A DNA stretch of 64,000 nt from NCBI GenBank assembly GCA_018824085.1, contig JAHJHI010000034.1, forward strand, positions 186,001-250,000, read 5' to 3'. Below the pieces are notes generated by a model. That model did not search any database, was not told the origin of the DNA, and saw only the letters and a list, made by a program, of their open reading frames with translations. The position numbers and the translations under genes were made by a program. Origin of the DNA: Gammaproteobacteria bacterium (GTDB lineage: Bacteria > Pseudomonadota > Gammaproteobacteria > Burkholderiales > Rhodocyclaceae). Positions 11,717 through 20,573 of the stretch are shown here, one piece after another. Numbering within the stretch: the stretch's first letter is position 1; each line of letters begins with the position of its first letter.

Positions 11717-12100
11717 ATGAATCTGATCGAGCAACTCGAACAGGAAGAAATCGCCCGACTGGGCAAGACCATTCCGGAATTCGCTCCCGGCGATACGGTC
11801 ATCGTCAGCGTGAACGTCGTTGAAGGTGAGCGCAAGCGGGTGCAGGCTTACGAAGGCGTTGTCATCTCCAAGCGCAATCGCGGTTTGAATTCGAATTTCA
11901 TCGTGCGCAAGATTTCCAGCGGCGAAGGTGTCGAACGTACGTTTCAGACTTACTCGCCGCTGATCGCCTCGATCGAGGTGAAGCGCCGCGGTGACGTGCG
12001 CCGTGCCAAGCTGTACTACCTGCGTGAGCGTTCGGGCAAGTCGGCTCGCATCAAGGAAAAGCTTGCCAAGCGTGTCGTGCGTTCGGCGCAGAAGGCCTGA
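11717..12100 (+). CDS. rplS: 50S ribosomal protein L19
   Basis: Ribosomal protein at the 30S-50S interface. The 127-residue sequence carries the bL19 hallmarks [24 protein letters not shown], the [24 protein letters not shown] stretch and the [15 protein letters not shown] motif. An AGGAGTCATCGCA ribosome binding region precedes the ATG. It is the last gene of the rpsP operon, 102 bases after trmD, and is followed by a strong bidirectional hairpin. Confidence 0.98.
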   Translation: MNLIEQLEQEEIARLGKTIPEFAPGDTVIVSVNVVEGERKRVQAYEGVVISKRNRGLNSNFIVRKISSGEGVERTFQTYSPLIASIEVKRRGDVRRAKLYYLRERSGKSARIKEKLAKRVVRSAQKA

Positions 12101-12134
12101 TCGCCACACCATCCGGCGCCGTTGCGCTGCCGGA

Positions 12135-12174
12135 GGAAATGAAAAAGGGACCGCAAGGTCCCTTTTTCATTTCC
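12135..12174. terminator. Bidirectional intrinsic terminator between rplS and folE2
   Basis: A perfect inverted repeat with 18-base arms (12135-12152 and 12157-12174) around a GCAA tetraloop. AAAAA/TTTTT tracts inside the arms provide U-runs for both directions. It sits between the convergent stops of rplS (12100) and folE2 (12191). Confidence 0.9.
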
Positions 12175-12190
12175 GTGCAAGGCGCCGCCG

Positions 12191-12991
12191 TCATCGCTTG
12201 TCGGCGCTGATGAGTGCGTAGGCGGAGTGGTTGTGTATGGATTCGAAGTTCTCCGCTTCCAGTGTATAGGCCAGAACGCGTGGCTCGGCATTCAGTCGCG
12301 CAGCGATGTCGCGCACCATGTCTTCGACGAATTTCGGATTGTCGTAGGCGCGTTCGGTCACGAACTTCTCGTCGGTCCGCTTGAGCAGGCCATACAGTTC
12401 GCAAGACGCTTCCTGCTCGACCAGGTCGATCAGGTCTTCCACGGCGAGACCCTCGTGCGACGTCGCGGTGATGGTGACGTGGGAGCGCTGGTTGTGGGCA
12501 CCGTACGCGGAAATCTTCCGGGAGCACGGACACAGGCTCGTGACCGGCACCAGCACCTTCAGCACGAAACTGTAGTGGCCCGAGCTGTCGATGCGTGCCG
12601 TGTAGCCGACTTCGTAGTCAAGCACGCTCTGTACGCCGGATACGGGCGCCGATTTCGTGACGAAGAACGGGAACTGCATCGATATTTCGCCGCTGTGCGC
12701 ATCCAGTCGTTTCAGCATGTCGTGCACCAGTGGCTCGAATACGGCGGGCGTCAGCGGCGCATCGAGACCGTTCAGCAACTCGACGAAGCGCGACATGTGC
12801 GTGCCCTTCAAGTGCTTGGGAAGGCTGACGTAGAGCCCGCAGTCCGCGATGGTGCCGAGCGGATTGCCCGAGCGCTGCAGTACGGTGATCGGGTGGCGGA
12901 TACCGCGGATGCCAACCTTTTCGATCGGCAATTCGCGCCGGTCTTCGGTGTTCTGCACGTCGGCAATGGCGTGCGGATCGCGTGCGTTCAT
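12191..12991 (-). CDS. folE2: GTP cyclohydrolase FolE2 (type IB)
   Basis: Converts GTP to 7,8-dihydroneopterin triphosphate for folate synthesis. The 266-residue protein belongs to the FolE2/COG1469 family. Visible motifs are [39 protein letters not shown] with the catalytic cysteine region, and the C-terminal [17 protein letters not shown] at 12991 begins [17 protein letters not shown], the usual betaproteobacterial start; the frame is open to 13066. No folE is seen in the window, so this may be the main enzyme. Its metal preference cannot be read from the sequence. Confidence 0.93.
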   Translation of the reverse strand: MNARDPHAIADVQNTEDRRELPIEKVGIRGIRHPITVLQRSGNPLGTIADCGLYVSLPKHLKGTHMSRFVELLNGLDAPLTPAVFEPLVHDMLKRLDAHSGEISMQFPFFVTKSAPVSGVQSVLDYEVGYTARIDSSGHYSFVLKVLVPVTSLCPCSRKISAYGAHNQRSHVTITATSHEGLAVEDLIDLVEQEASCELYGLLKRTDEKFVTERAYDNPKFVEDMVRDIAARLNAEPRVLAYTLEAENFESIHNHSAYALISADKR

Positions 12992-13081
12992 GGGGTCCTC
13001 GCGACGGTGTTTCGCTACAGCGTCTTTTGTTTCATGTAGCGTAACACCGTCACCGGGCAGACTCAACTGCCGCGCGAGGGT

Positions 13082-14950
13082 TCAGGCGGCGGTGGCCGGC
13101 GCCAGCGCCTGGATGATCTGCGCCCGCACGCCATGGCTGTCGAGTCCGGCTTCCGCAAGCAACTGCGCAGGATCGCCGTGGTCGATGAAACGGTCCGGCA
13201 GCCCGATGCGCACGACGCGACAGGACAGACCGGCCGCATGTATTACCCGTTCGACCTCGCTGCCGGCGCCGCCGATCAATGCGTTCTCTTCCAGCGTCAC
13301 GAGCACGTGATGGCGGCGCGCCAGGTCGAGGACCAGTGCCTCGTCCAGCGGCTTGGCGAAGCGCATGTTGGCGACGCTCGCATCGAACTCGTCGGCCACC
13401 GCAAGCGCTGGCGTCAGCATGGCGCCGAAGGCGAGCAGTGCAACGTTGCCGGCGCCGGAGCGGCGCAGTTCGCCACGGCCGATGGGCAGTGCCTGCATGT
13501 CTGCCTGGGGTGCCACGCCGGGACCGCTGCCGCGCGGGTAGCGCACGGCGCTTGGGCCTTCGTGCAGATAGGCCGTGTACAGCATCTGCCGGCATTCGTT
13601 CTCGTCGCTGGGCGTCATGACGACGAGATTGGGCAGGCAAAGCAGGAAGGACAGGTCGAAGGCGCCGTGATGTGTGGCGCCGTCGGCGCCGACCAGACCG
13701 GCGCGGTCGAGGGCCATCATGACCGGAAGATTCTGCAGGCAGATGTCGTGAATCAACTGGTCGTACGCGCGCTGCAGGAAGGTCGAGTAGATCGCGACCA
13801 CGGGTTTGACGCCCTCGCAGGCCAGCCCCGCAGCGAAGGTCAGCGCATGTTGCTCGGCGATGCCGACGTCGAAGTAGCGCTTCGGGTACTCGGTGGCGAA
13901 CCGGACCATGCCCGAGCCTTCGCGCATCGCGGGGGTGATCGCCATGAGCTTGTCGCTCTTCGCGGCCATGTCGCACAGCCAGTCACCGAACACCTGCGTG
14001 TAGGTCAGCTTGCCGCCGCCCTTGCCGGTCTGGATGCCGGCCCGGTGATCGAACTTGCCGACGCCGTGGTAGAGGATGGGGTCCGCCTCGGCCAGTTTGT
14101 AGCCGTAACCCTTCTTCGTGATGACGTGCAGGAATTTCGGGCCGGGCAGCTCGCGCAGGTTTTCCAGCGTCGGGATCAACGCATCGAGGTCGTGACCGTC
14201 GATCGGGCCGTAGTAGTGAAAACCGAATTCCTCGAACAGCGTGCCCGGCGTGATCATGCCCTTCACGTGTTCCTCGGCGCGCTTGGCGAACTCCCGCAAC
14301 GGCGGCGCGAGATCGAGCATGCGGGCACCGGCGCGGCGTGCCGCGTTGTATGTCTGTCCCGACAGCAGGCGCGTGAGGTATTTGTTCAGCGCACCGACCG
14401 GCGGGGAAATCGACATGTCGTTGTCGTTGAGGATGACCAGCAGGTCGGCGTCCTCGACGCCTGCGTTGTTCAGGGCCTCGAACGCCATGCCGGCACTCAT
14501 CGCGCCGTCGCCGATGACGGCGATGCTGTGCCGCGGCTTGCCGAGCGCGCGCGCTGCGATCGCCATGCCGAGAGCGGCGGAGATCGAGGTCGACGAGTGC
14601 GCCGTGCCGAAGGTGTCGTATTCGCTCTCGCAGCGGCGCGGAAAGCCGCTCACGCCCTTGTACTGGCGCAGCGTGGACATGCCGTCGCGTCGCCCGGTCA
14701 GCACCTTGTGGGCATAGGTCTGGTGGCCTACGTCCCAGACGATGCGGTCGTCAGGCGTGTTGTAGACGTGATGCAGCGCAACCGTCAGTTCCACCGTGCC
14801 GAGGTTGGAGGACAGGTGTCCGCCGGTACGGGATACGGATTCCAGCAGGAAGCTGCGCAGTTCTGTGGCGAGCTGGGCCAGCTGCCGTGCGTCGAGCGCA
14901 CGTACATCGGCCGGGCCATCGATCTTGTCCAGCAACGGGTAGGCGCTCAT
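13082..14950 (-). CDS. dxs: 1-deoxy-D-xylulose-5-phosphate synthase
   Basis: Thiamine diphosphate enzyme that condenses pyruvate and glyceraldehyde 3-phosphate, the first step of the MEP isoprenoid pathway. The 622-residue protein shows [36 protein letters not shown], the ThDP motif [26 protein letters not shown], the transketolase-type centre [18 protein letters not shown], and the C-terminal [10 protein letters not shown] region. ATG at 14950 ([10 protein letters not shown]) is chosen; an ATG at 14971 adds seven residues and cannot be excluded. It lies 22 bases downstream of ispA in one operon. Confidence 0.96.
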   Translation of the reverse strand: MSAYPLLDKIDGPADVRALDARQLAQLATELRSFLLESVSRTGGHLSSNLGTVELTVALHHVYNTPDDRIVWDVGHQTYAHKVLTGRRDGMSTLRQYKGVSGFPRRCESEYDTFGTAHSSTSISAALGMAIAARALGKPRHSIAVIGDGAMSAGMAFEALNNAGVEDADLLVILNDNDMSISPPVGALNKYLTRLLSGQTYNAARRAGARMLDLAPPLREFAKRAEEHVKGMITPGTLFEEFGFHYYGPIDGHDLDALIPTLENLRELPGPKFLHVITKKGYGYKLAEADPILYHGVGKFDHRAGIQTGKGGGKLTYTQVFGDWLCDMAAKSDKLMAITPAMREGSGMVRFATEYPKRYFDVGIAEQHALTFAAGLACEGVKPVVAIYSTFLQRAYDQLIHDICLQNLPVMMALDRAGLVGADGATHHGAFDLSFLLCLPNLVVMTPSDENECRQMLYTAYLHEGPSAVRYPRGSGPGVAPQADMQALPIGRGELRRSGAGNVALLAFGAMLTPALAVADEFDASVANMRFAKPLDEALVLDLARRHHVLVTLEENALIGGAGSEVERVIHAAGLSCRVVRIGLPDRFIDHGDPAQLLAEAGLDSHGVRAQIIQALAPATAA

Positions 14951-14972
14951 CGAATGTCGGGATCTGTCCATG

Positions 14973-15869
14973 TCAGTGTTGCCGTGTCAGCACGAAGTCC
15001 GCGAGCTCGCGCAGGCGCTGCGCCGCGTCGCCGAAGGACGCCAGGCTCTCGAGTGCTTCGTCATGCAGTTCAAGTGCGCGCTCGCGGGCACGGCCCAGCC
15101 CGAGCGTGCTGACATAGGTCGGCTTGTTGGCGGCGGCGTCCTTGCCCGCGGTCTTGCCCAGCGTGGCGGTGCTCGCTTCGCAATCGAGTACGTCGTCCAC
15201 CACCTGGAACAGCAAGCCGAGCGTCGCCGCGTAGTGGTCCAGTCCGGCGTGGCCGGACGGGTCAAGCTGGCCGCAGGCGGCCCCCAGCCTGACGGCGCAG
15301 CGTATCAGCGCGCCCGTCTTGTGGATGTGCATGAATTCGAGTTCTTCGACGCCGAGAGAACGTCCGACCGACGCGAGGTCGATCGCCTGTCCGCCCGCCA
15401 TGCCGCGCGATCCGGACGCGATCGCCAGCTGGCTGATCAGCTGGATACGCACTTCCGGCGCGACCGCGCAGTGTTCGGCCAGCAGCAGGAAGGCGAGCGA
15501 CTGCAGGCTGTCACCGACCAGCAAGGCGGAGGCGTCGTCGTATTGCACGTGTACGGTGGGTTTGCCACGGCGCAGTACGTCGTCATCCATGCACGGCATG
15601 TCGTCGTGCACGAGCGAGTAGGCGTGTATCAGCTCGACGGCGCAGGCCGCCGCGTCGAGGGCACCGGGCGCGGCACCGGACAAGGCGCCGGCTGCATGAC
15701 AGAGCAGCGGGCGAATGCGTTTGCCGCCGCCGAGCACGGCGTAGCGCATGGCTTCGTGCAGTCGCGCCGGCGCTATCACGGGCGCCGGAAGGAAGTGCTC
15801 CAGCGCGGTTTCGGTGCGACGCTGGACGCTGTCGACCCAGTCACCGAAGGGCGGGCCGGACTCAGTCAT
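14973..15869 (-). CDS. ispA: Farnesyl diphosphate synthase (polyprenyl synthetase)
   Basis: Builds geranyl and farnesyl diphosphate from IPP and DMAPP. The 298-residue protein has the [10 protein letters not shown] motif, the first aspartate-rich DDMPCMDDD with RRGKPT, the GDSLQSLAF segment, and the second aspartate-rich motif in [11 protein letters not shown]. The length and the spacing in the first aspartate motif fit bacterial IspA. Its ATG at 15869 overlaps the xseB stop (ATGACTGA), indicating translational coupling; a slightly longer start at 15884 is possible. Confidence 0.95.
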   Translation of the reverse strand: MTESGPPFGDWVDSVQRRTETALEHFLPAPVIAPARLHEAMRYAVLGGGKRIRPLLCHAAGALSGAAPGALDAAACAVELIHAYSLVHDDMPCMDDDVLRRGKPTVHVQYDDASALLVGDSLQSLAFLLLAEHCAVAPEVRIQLISQLAIASGSRGMAGGQAIDLASVGRSLGVEELEFMHIHKTGALIRCAVRLGAACGQLDPSGHAGLDHYAATLGLLFQVVDDVLDCEASTATLGKTAGKDAAANKPTYVSTLGLGRARERALELHDEALESLASFGDAAQRLRELADFVLTRQH

Positions 15870-16116
15870 CGTTGCGTGGCGCACCGTCGGCGGGGAAGTC
15901 GCGCAGCAGTCCGTCCTCCAGAATCTGCACCTTCTGCTCTGCGGCGTTCAGCGCCGACTGGCAGTGGCGCACCAGTTCGACGCCACGTTGGTAACGCTCG
16001 AGTGCGCCGTCCAGCGGGAGTTTGCCGTCTTCCATCGTTCGCACGATGGCCTCGAGTTCGTCGATGGCATTCTCGAAACTGACGGGCGCGCTCGGCGCTT
16101 CTGCTTTTCGGCTCAT
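15862..16116 (-). CDS. xseB: Exodeoxyribonuclease VII small subunit
   Basis: Small helical subunit of exonuclease VII, which together with XseA degrades single-stranded DNA. The 84-residue product shows the family pattern SFENAIDELEAIVRTMEDGKLPLDGALERYQRGVEL split over two helices, then a third helix with C..AL..AEQKVQIL. It is the first gene of xseB-ispA-dxs, a conserved arrangement. xseA is not in the window. The promoter must lie in the 187-base divergent space shared with the Rieske gene. Confidence 0.93.
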   Translation of the reverse strand: MSRKAEAPSAPVSFENAIDELEAIVRTMEDGKLPLDGALERYQRGVELVRHCQSALNAAEQKVQILEDGLLRDFPADGAPRNDD

Positions 16117-16303
16117 GCAGGGAGTGTAGGTCGGACAAACACTGAAAAATAGCTGATCCCCATCGGCCGGTCAAACGCGCATCTGGTTATACTGCCCGGC
16201 TTTGCCATGCGCACCCGGTTTGCCGACGCGGGCGGACTTCCGCCACACGCGGCATGAATCGACAGGGGCGCGGTTTTCCAACTTTGACTTCGGGGGTTGG
16301 GGA

Positions 16304-17407
16304 ATGTCCGATATACAGTCCATTGCCCGTCTGGAACCTGCGCAGACGCAGTTTCCGGTTTCCTGGTATTTCAATGCACCGCTGTTCGAGCTTGAGAAGC
16401 GCGTGCTTTTCGACAATGGACCCGGCTACGTAGGTCACGAGCTGATGGTGCCCGCTGCGGGCGACTATCACACGCTCGGCTGGGCGGATGATGCATTGAT
16501 GCTGGTGCGCAACGCGTCCGGCGTCGAACTGCTGTCCAACGTGTGCCGCCACCGTCAGGCGCTGATGATGAAAGGCCGTGGCAACGCGCCGAACATCGTC
16601 TGCCCGGTCCATCGCTGGACCTACGACACGCGCGGCGAGCTGCTGGGCGCGCCGCACTTTCCCGACACGCCGTGCCTGAACCTGAAGCGCAGCCCGCTCA
16701 CCAACTGGAAGGGGCTGCTGTTCTCCGGCAAGCGCGACATCGCGGCCGATCTTGCCGGAATGGGTGTGGCGCCCGATCTCGACTTCTCGGGCTACATGCT
16801 CGACCACGTCGAGATGCACCAGTGCAATTACAACTGGAAGACCTTCATCGAGGTGTATCTCGAGGACTACCACGTCGAGCCCTTCCATCCGGGACTGGGC
16901 AAGTTCGTCACCTGCGACGATCTGAGCTGGCAGTTCGCGAAGGACTATTCCGTGCAGCGGGTCGGCGTGAACAACCGGCTCGCGCGTCCCGGCACGCCGA
17001 CCTACGAGCGCTGGCACCGCGCAGTGCTGGACTTCTATCGTGGCGAGCTTCCGCCGCATGGCGCGATCTGGCTGACCTACTACCCGAACATCATGGTCGA
17101 GTGGTATCCGCATGTGCTGGTCGTGAGCACGCTGCACCCGCAGGGACCGGACAGCACGCTGAATGTGGTCGAGTTCTACTACCCGGAAGAAATCGTGCTG
17201 TTCGAGCGCGAATTCATCGAAGCCGAACGTGCGGCGTATATGGAGACAGCGCGGGAGGACGACGAGATCGGCGAGCGCATGGACGCCGGCCGGCGGGCGC
17301 TGATGCGCCAGGGCCGGACGGATGCGGGGCCCTATCAGTCGCCGATGGAAGACGGCATGCAGCATTTTCACGAGTGGTATCGCCGCGAAATGGCGGACTA
17401 CCTTTGA
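16304..17407 (+). CDS. Rieske-type aromatic ring-hydroxylating oxygenase alpha subunit
   Basis: A 367-residue single-component-like oxygenase. The Rieske centre is CRH (residues about 82-84) and, 17 residues on, CPVH; the mononuclear iron region is EDYHVEPFH, followed by GKF. The substrate is not deducible. No beta subunit, ferredoxin or reductase gene is adjacent, so electrons must come from elsewhere. ATG at 16304 is chosen because it precedes the conserved region and has a purine-rich GGGGTTGGGGA upstream; a TATACT at 16188-16193 could be a -10. It is divergent from xseB and ends at a hairpin. Confidence 0.85.
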   Translation: MSDIQSIARLEPAQTQFPVSWYFNAPLFELEKRVLFDNGPGYVGHELMVPAAGDYHTLGWADDALMLVRNASGVELLSNVCRHRQALMMKGRGNAPNIVCPVHRWTYDTRGELLGAPHFPDTPCLNLKRSPLTNWKGLLFSGKRDIAADLAGMGVAPDLDFSGYMLDHVEMHQCNYNWKTFIEVYLEDYHVEPFHPGLGKFVTCDDLSWQFAKDYSVQRVGVNNRLARPGTPTYERWHRAVLDFYRGELPPHGAIWLTYYPNIMVEWYPHVLVVSTLHPQGPDSTLNVVEFYYPEEIVLFEREFIEAERAAYMETAREDDEIGERMDAGRRALMRQGRTDAGPYQSPMEDGMQHFHEWYRREMADYL

Positions 17408-17427
17408 TGCCGTTGCCGACCGGTGAT

Positions 17428-17455
17428 GGAACAGGGCACTGCGGTGCCCTGTTCC
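17428..17455 (+). terminator. Hairpin after the Rieske gene
   Basis: A perfect 12-base inverted repeat (17428-17439 and 17444-17455) with a TGCG loop, 20 bases after the Rieske stop. It is followed by GTTTC rather than a full T-tract, so termination may be weak or partial. The EamA gene follows immediately. Confidence 0.6.
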
Positions 17456-17473
17456 GTTTCTGACGGAGTCGCG

Positions 17474-18322
17474 ATGAAATCGCTGTGGATGCTGCTCGCA
17501 AGCCTGCTGTTCGCGTCCATGGGCGTATGCGTGAAGCTTGCCAGCGACGTACTGCCCGCCTCGGAGATTGCCTTCTACCGCGGTTTCATTTCGCTGCTGC
17601 TGGTGGCCGGCGTGATGCGCCTGCGTGGCGGCCGTTTCCGCACGCCGCATGTCGCGACACACCTCAAGCGCGGCGTGTCGGGCGCCATCGCGCTCATCCT
17701 CTATTTCCAGGCCATCGCGCTGCTGCCGCTGCCGACCGCCGTGACGCTGAACTACACCTCGCCACTGTTCATGGCTGCCTGGCTCGGCTTCACGGCCAAT
17801 GGCGAACTGTCGCGCCCGCTGGCGTTTGCACTGGCGCTTGGCTTTGCCGGCGTGCTGCTGGTGCTGCAGCCGACGCTGGGCAGCGAACAGTGGGCGGGCG
17901 GCCTGTTCGGTCTCGGCTCCGGGTTGCTGGCGACGGTCGCCTATCTGAGCGTGCGTGACCTCGGCCGTCTCGGCGAGCCCGAGTGGCGCACGGTGTTCTA
18001 TTTTTCGCTCTGTTCGGCCGTCTTCGGGGGCGCGTGGGCACTGGCCGATGGCGGCTTCCACGTTCCGGCACCGCGCACCTGGGCATTGCTGGCCGGCGTC
18101 GGCGTGTTCGGGACGGCGGCACAGCTGTGCATGACCGCTGCCTACACCGGCGGGCGCACGCTCGTGGTGGCCAGCCTGGCGTACACGACGGTGGCTTTTT
18201 CGACTTTCTACGGCGTGCTGCTGTGGAACGATGTGCCTTCTGCAGTAGTCTGGACGGGGATGATCCTGATCGTTGCAAGCGGTCTGCTTGCGCTGCTCAA
18301 TCCGCCCCCCGCAAAGCTCTAA
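17474..18322 (+). CDS. EamA/DMT family transporter
   Basis: A 282-residue inner-membrane protein with about ten hydrophobic segments arranged as two EamA repeats (roughly 1-135 and 145-280), the drug/metabolite transporter pattern. Family features include LLFASMGVCVKLAS in helix 1, EIAFYRGFISLLL in helix 2 and the ALPLPTAVTLNYTSPLF-like helix 4. The start at 17474 is supported by ACGGAGTCGCG and lies after the upstream hairpin; an ATG at 17423 would lie inside that hairpin. The substrate is unknown. Confidence 0.85.
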   Translation: MKSLWMLLASLLFASMGVCVKLASDVLPASEIAFYRGFISLLLVAGVMRLRGGRFRTPHVATHLKRGVSGAIALILYFQAIALLPLPTAVTLNYTSPLFMAAWLGFTANGELSRPLAFALALGFAGVLLVLQPTLGSEQWAGGLFGLGSGLLATVAYLSVRDLGRLGEPEWRTVFYFSLCSAVFGGAWALADGGFHVPAPRTWALLAGVGVFGTAAQLCMTAAYTGGRTLVVASLAYTTVAFSTFYGVLLWNDVPSAVVWTGMILIVASGLLALLNPPPAKL

Positions 18323-18342
18323 TCAACGATGGAGGTGTCACG

Positions 18343-18693
18343 ATGATCGTTACCGACTTCACCGGAAATCTGGTCACGGTGACCGCATTCGGCGAATTCA
18401 CGATCGCCGATTACCGCGAGTTCGAAGAACTCGTCAATTTCCGCATCAAGTTCGAAGGTGTCATCAATCTGTTCATCGATCTGCGCGCGATGACCGACTT
18501 CACGCTTGACGTGGCGATCGAGGAAATGCGCTTCGCACGCGAGCACAGTCACGACTTCGGCCGTATCGCCGTGCTTGCAGGCAGTCCCTGGATGAACTGG
18601 GCCGCGTGGCTCACACAGGTGTTCGTCGACGCCGACGTGACCGTGTTCGACGACGAAGCCACCGCCCGCGCCTGGCTCGCGGAAACGGTATAG
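18343..18693 (+). CDS. SpoIIAA-like (STAS/SEC14-type) protein
   Basis: A 116-residue cytoplasmic protein of the SpoIIAA-like family (PF11964 type). It has the alternating beta/alpha pattern: VTDFTGNLVTVTAFGEFTI, then a DYREFEELV helix, a LFIDLRAMTDFTLD strand-loop, and IAVLAGSPWMNW. Members are thought to be small regulatory or lipid-binding folds; the role here is unknown. A perfect GGAGGT ribosome binding site lies seven bases before ATG 18343. It sits 20 bases after the EamA gene and 8 bases before sseA. Confidence 0.8.
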   Translation: MIVTDFTGNLVTVTAFGEFTIADYREFEELVNFRIKFEGVINLFIDLRAMTDFTLDVAIEEMRFAREHSHDFGRIAVLAGSPWMNWAAWLTQVFVDADVTVFDDEATARAWLAETV

Positions 18694-18701
18694 GCCGCGC
18701 C

Positions 18702-19535
18702 ATGAACCCGCTGATCGATGCCGCGGCGCTGGCCGCGCAACTGGCGGACGAACGCCTCGTCATCGTCGATTGCCGGCACGACCTGGGCAACCCCGAGGCC
18801 GGTGAAGCCGCCTGGCGCGCAGCGCACATCCCCGGCGCGCTGTTCATGCATCTTGACCGCGACCTGTCGGCGCCGAAAAGCGGCCGCAACGGTCGTCATC
18901 CGCTGCCGTCACCGGACGCGTTTGCGTCGCTGCTCGGCCGGTTCGGCATTACGCCGGCGCACCGGGTCGTGGCGTATGACGACGCGGGCGGCATGTTTGC
19001 CGCGAGGCTGTGGTGGATGCTGCGCCGGGCCGGGCACCGCGACGTGTCGGTTCTCGACGGCGGCCTCGCAGCGTGGCGCGCCACGGGCGCCGCGCTTGAC
19101 GACAGCGTGCGCGCATTGCCGCCGTCGACCTATCCGGTGACGGCGACCGCAGTGCTGGCCGACGCGGACGAGGTGCTGGCGAACATCGACAGCCAGCGCC
19201 TGCTGTTGGTGGATGCGCGTGCGCCGGACCGCTTTCGTGGCGAGAACGAAACGCTGGACCCGGTCGGCGGGCACATTCCCGGCGCGCTCAACCGCTTCTT
19301 CAAACTCAATCTGGGTGACGACGGCCGCTTCAAGCCGGCCGATGTACTGCACGCCGAGTGGCGTGCGCTGATCGGCGCGCGCGATCCGCAGTCGCTGGTC
19401 ATGCAGTGTGGCAGCGGTGTCACCGCTTGCCACAACCTGCTCGCGCTCGAGCTCGCCGGCCTGTCCGGCGCCCGTCTGTATCCGGGCTCGTGGAGCGAAT
19501 GGTGCAGCGACGCGGATCGGCCGGTGGCTCGCTGA
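18702..19535 (+). CDS. sseA: 3-mercaptopyruvate sulfurtransferase (tandem rhodanese)
   Basis: Transfers sulfur from 3-mercaptopyruvate to thiol or cyanide acceptors. The 277-residue protein has two rhodanese domains: an inactive N-terminal one (about 5-125, with ADERLVIVDCRHDL, HIPGALF and YDDAGGMFAARLWWMLR) and an active C-terminal one (about 150-275). The active-site loop reads CGSGVTA, the MST type rather than the CRKGVT of thiosulfate sulfurtransferases. It begins 8 bases after the SpoIIAA-like gene and ends 6 bases from the convergent LysR gene. Confidence 0.9.
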   Translation: MNPLIDAAALAAQLADERLVIVDCRHDLGNPEAGEAAWRAAHIPGALFMHLDRDLSAPKSGRNGRHPLPSPDAFASLLGRFGITPAHRVVAYDDAGGMFAARLWWMLRRAGHRDVSVLDGGLAAWRATGAALDDSVRALPPSTYPVTATAVLADADEVLANIDSQRLLLVDARAPDRFRGENETLDPVGGHIPGALNRFFKLNLGDDGRFKPADVLHAEWRALIGARDPQSLVMQCGSGVTACHNLLALELAGLSGARLYPGSWSEWCSDADRPVAR

Positions 19536-19541
19536 GCCGGG

Positions 19542-20462
19542 TCAGGCCGGCGGCGTGTCGCCCATGGTGGAAAACTGCTGCACCAGATGGTCCATCAGGC
19601 GGCGTACGCGCAGCGGCAGGTAGCGCCCGGCGGGGATGACGGCGTGCAGCGGAAAGCGCTCGCCCTGCCAGTCGGTGAGCAAGGGCAGCAGATGCCCGGC
19701 GCGCAGGTCGTCCTCCACGTCCAGCCGCGCCTTGGTTGCAATGCCCAGGCCGCTCAGCGCCCATTGCCGGACCAGTGCGCCGTCGTGGGCGCGCCGGTTG
19801 CCCTGCACGCGCACCGTCGTCTGCGAGCCGTTGCGCGCGAACAGCCAGTTCAGGTGCGCGCGGCCGCTGCGGAACAGTGCGAGGCAGTTGTGCCGCACCA
19901 GCTCGCCGGGATGCTGCGGCACGCCGTGCCGCGCGAGGTAGTCGGGGGATGCCACGACGACGCGCGGCGTGACGTGCAGCGTGCGCGCGACGAGCGAGGA
20001 GTCGCCGAGTTCGCCATAGCGCACGGCGATGTCCACGTGCTCGCGCAGCAGGTCCTGCACCTGATCCGACGTGTGTACGGTGAGCCGGATGTCCGGGTGC
20101 TGTTCAAGGAAGCGGTCAAGCATGAGCGCCAGCAGGCCGCGGCCGAGGTCGGACGGCACGGCGACGTGGATGTCGCCGCTCAGGCGTTCGCGCCCGGCGC
20201 CGAGCTGCGCCTGCGCGTCGTCCATCACGCCGAGCGCGCGCAGCGCGTGGTCGCGCAGCAGTTCTCCTTCCGTCGTCAGCCGCATGGAACGCGTCGAGCG
20301 TTCCATGAGCCGGGTGCCGAATGCCGCCTCCAGCCGCTTCAGTGACGCACTGGCTGCCGCCGGCGTGAGTTGCAGCTGCCGTGCCGCCGCGCTGAGCGAG
20401 CCGGCGTCCGCGATGCGGACGAACAGTTCAAGCTGGGCAAGGGTCAGTTCACGCGGGTTCAT
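19542..20462 (-). CDS. LysR family transcriptional regulator
   Basis: A 306-residue LysR regulator. The N-terminal winged HTH (MNPRELTLAQLELFVRIA, SLSAAARQLQLTPAAAS, LKRLEAAFGTRLMERSTR) is followed by a substrate-binding domain (about 92-300) with SGDIHVAVPSDLGR and VRYGELGDSSLVAR. It is of the CrgA/PA-type group usually divergent from oxidoreductases. The gene is divergent from an NADPH-dependent alcohol dehydrogenase-like gene and the Old Yellow Enzyme, which are its probable targets. A perfect AT-rich inverted repeat lies just upstream of its start codon. Confidence 0.9.
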   Translation of the reverse strand: MNPRELTLAQLELFVRIADAGSLSAAARQLQLTPAAASASLKRLEAAFGTRLMERSTRSMRLTTEGELLRDHALRALGVMDDAQAQLGAGRERLSGDIHVAVPSDLGRGLLALMLDRFLEQHPDIRLTVHTSDQVQDLLREHVDIAVRYGELGDSSLVARTLHVTPRVVVASPDYLARHGVPQHPGELVRHNCLALFRSGRAHLNWLFARNGSQTTVRVQGNRRAHDGALVRQWALSGLGIATKARLDVEDDLRAGHLLPLLTDWQGERFPLHAVIPAGRYLPLRVRRLMDHLVQQFSTMGDTPPA

Positions 20463-20471
20463 GGCGAGATC

Positions 20472-20494
20472 ATCTTCAAAAAAAATTTGAAGAT
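20472..20494. promoter_or_regulatory. Candidate LysR operator (perfect inverted repeat)
   Basis: ATCTTCAAA (20472-20480) and TTTGAAGAT (20486-20494) form a perfect inverted repeat around five A residues, 9 bases from the LysR start and about 80 bases from the divergent oxidoreductase start. The dyad in the shared promoter space fits a LysR-type autoregulatory site; this role is inferred. Confidence 0.5.
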
Positions 20495-20573
20495 CAATTG
20501 AATCGAACAGGGATTATCAAACCAAACGGCCCTCTATAGGATCGTTCCATCCCGATTTCCAGGAGATGCACCG

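Noticed and set aside
12135-12174. The 18-base perfect inverted repeat as a mobile-element end
   Set aside because: It is a single copy between two convergent genes with T-runs on each side, which is fully explained as a bidirectional terminator.
13133-15112. A 659-codon open frame antisense to dxs
   Set aside because: Antisense shadow; dxs motifs on the minus strand are complete.
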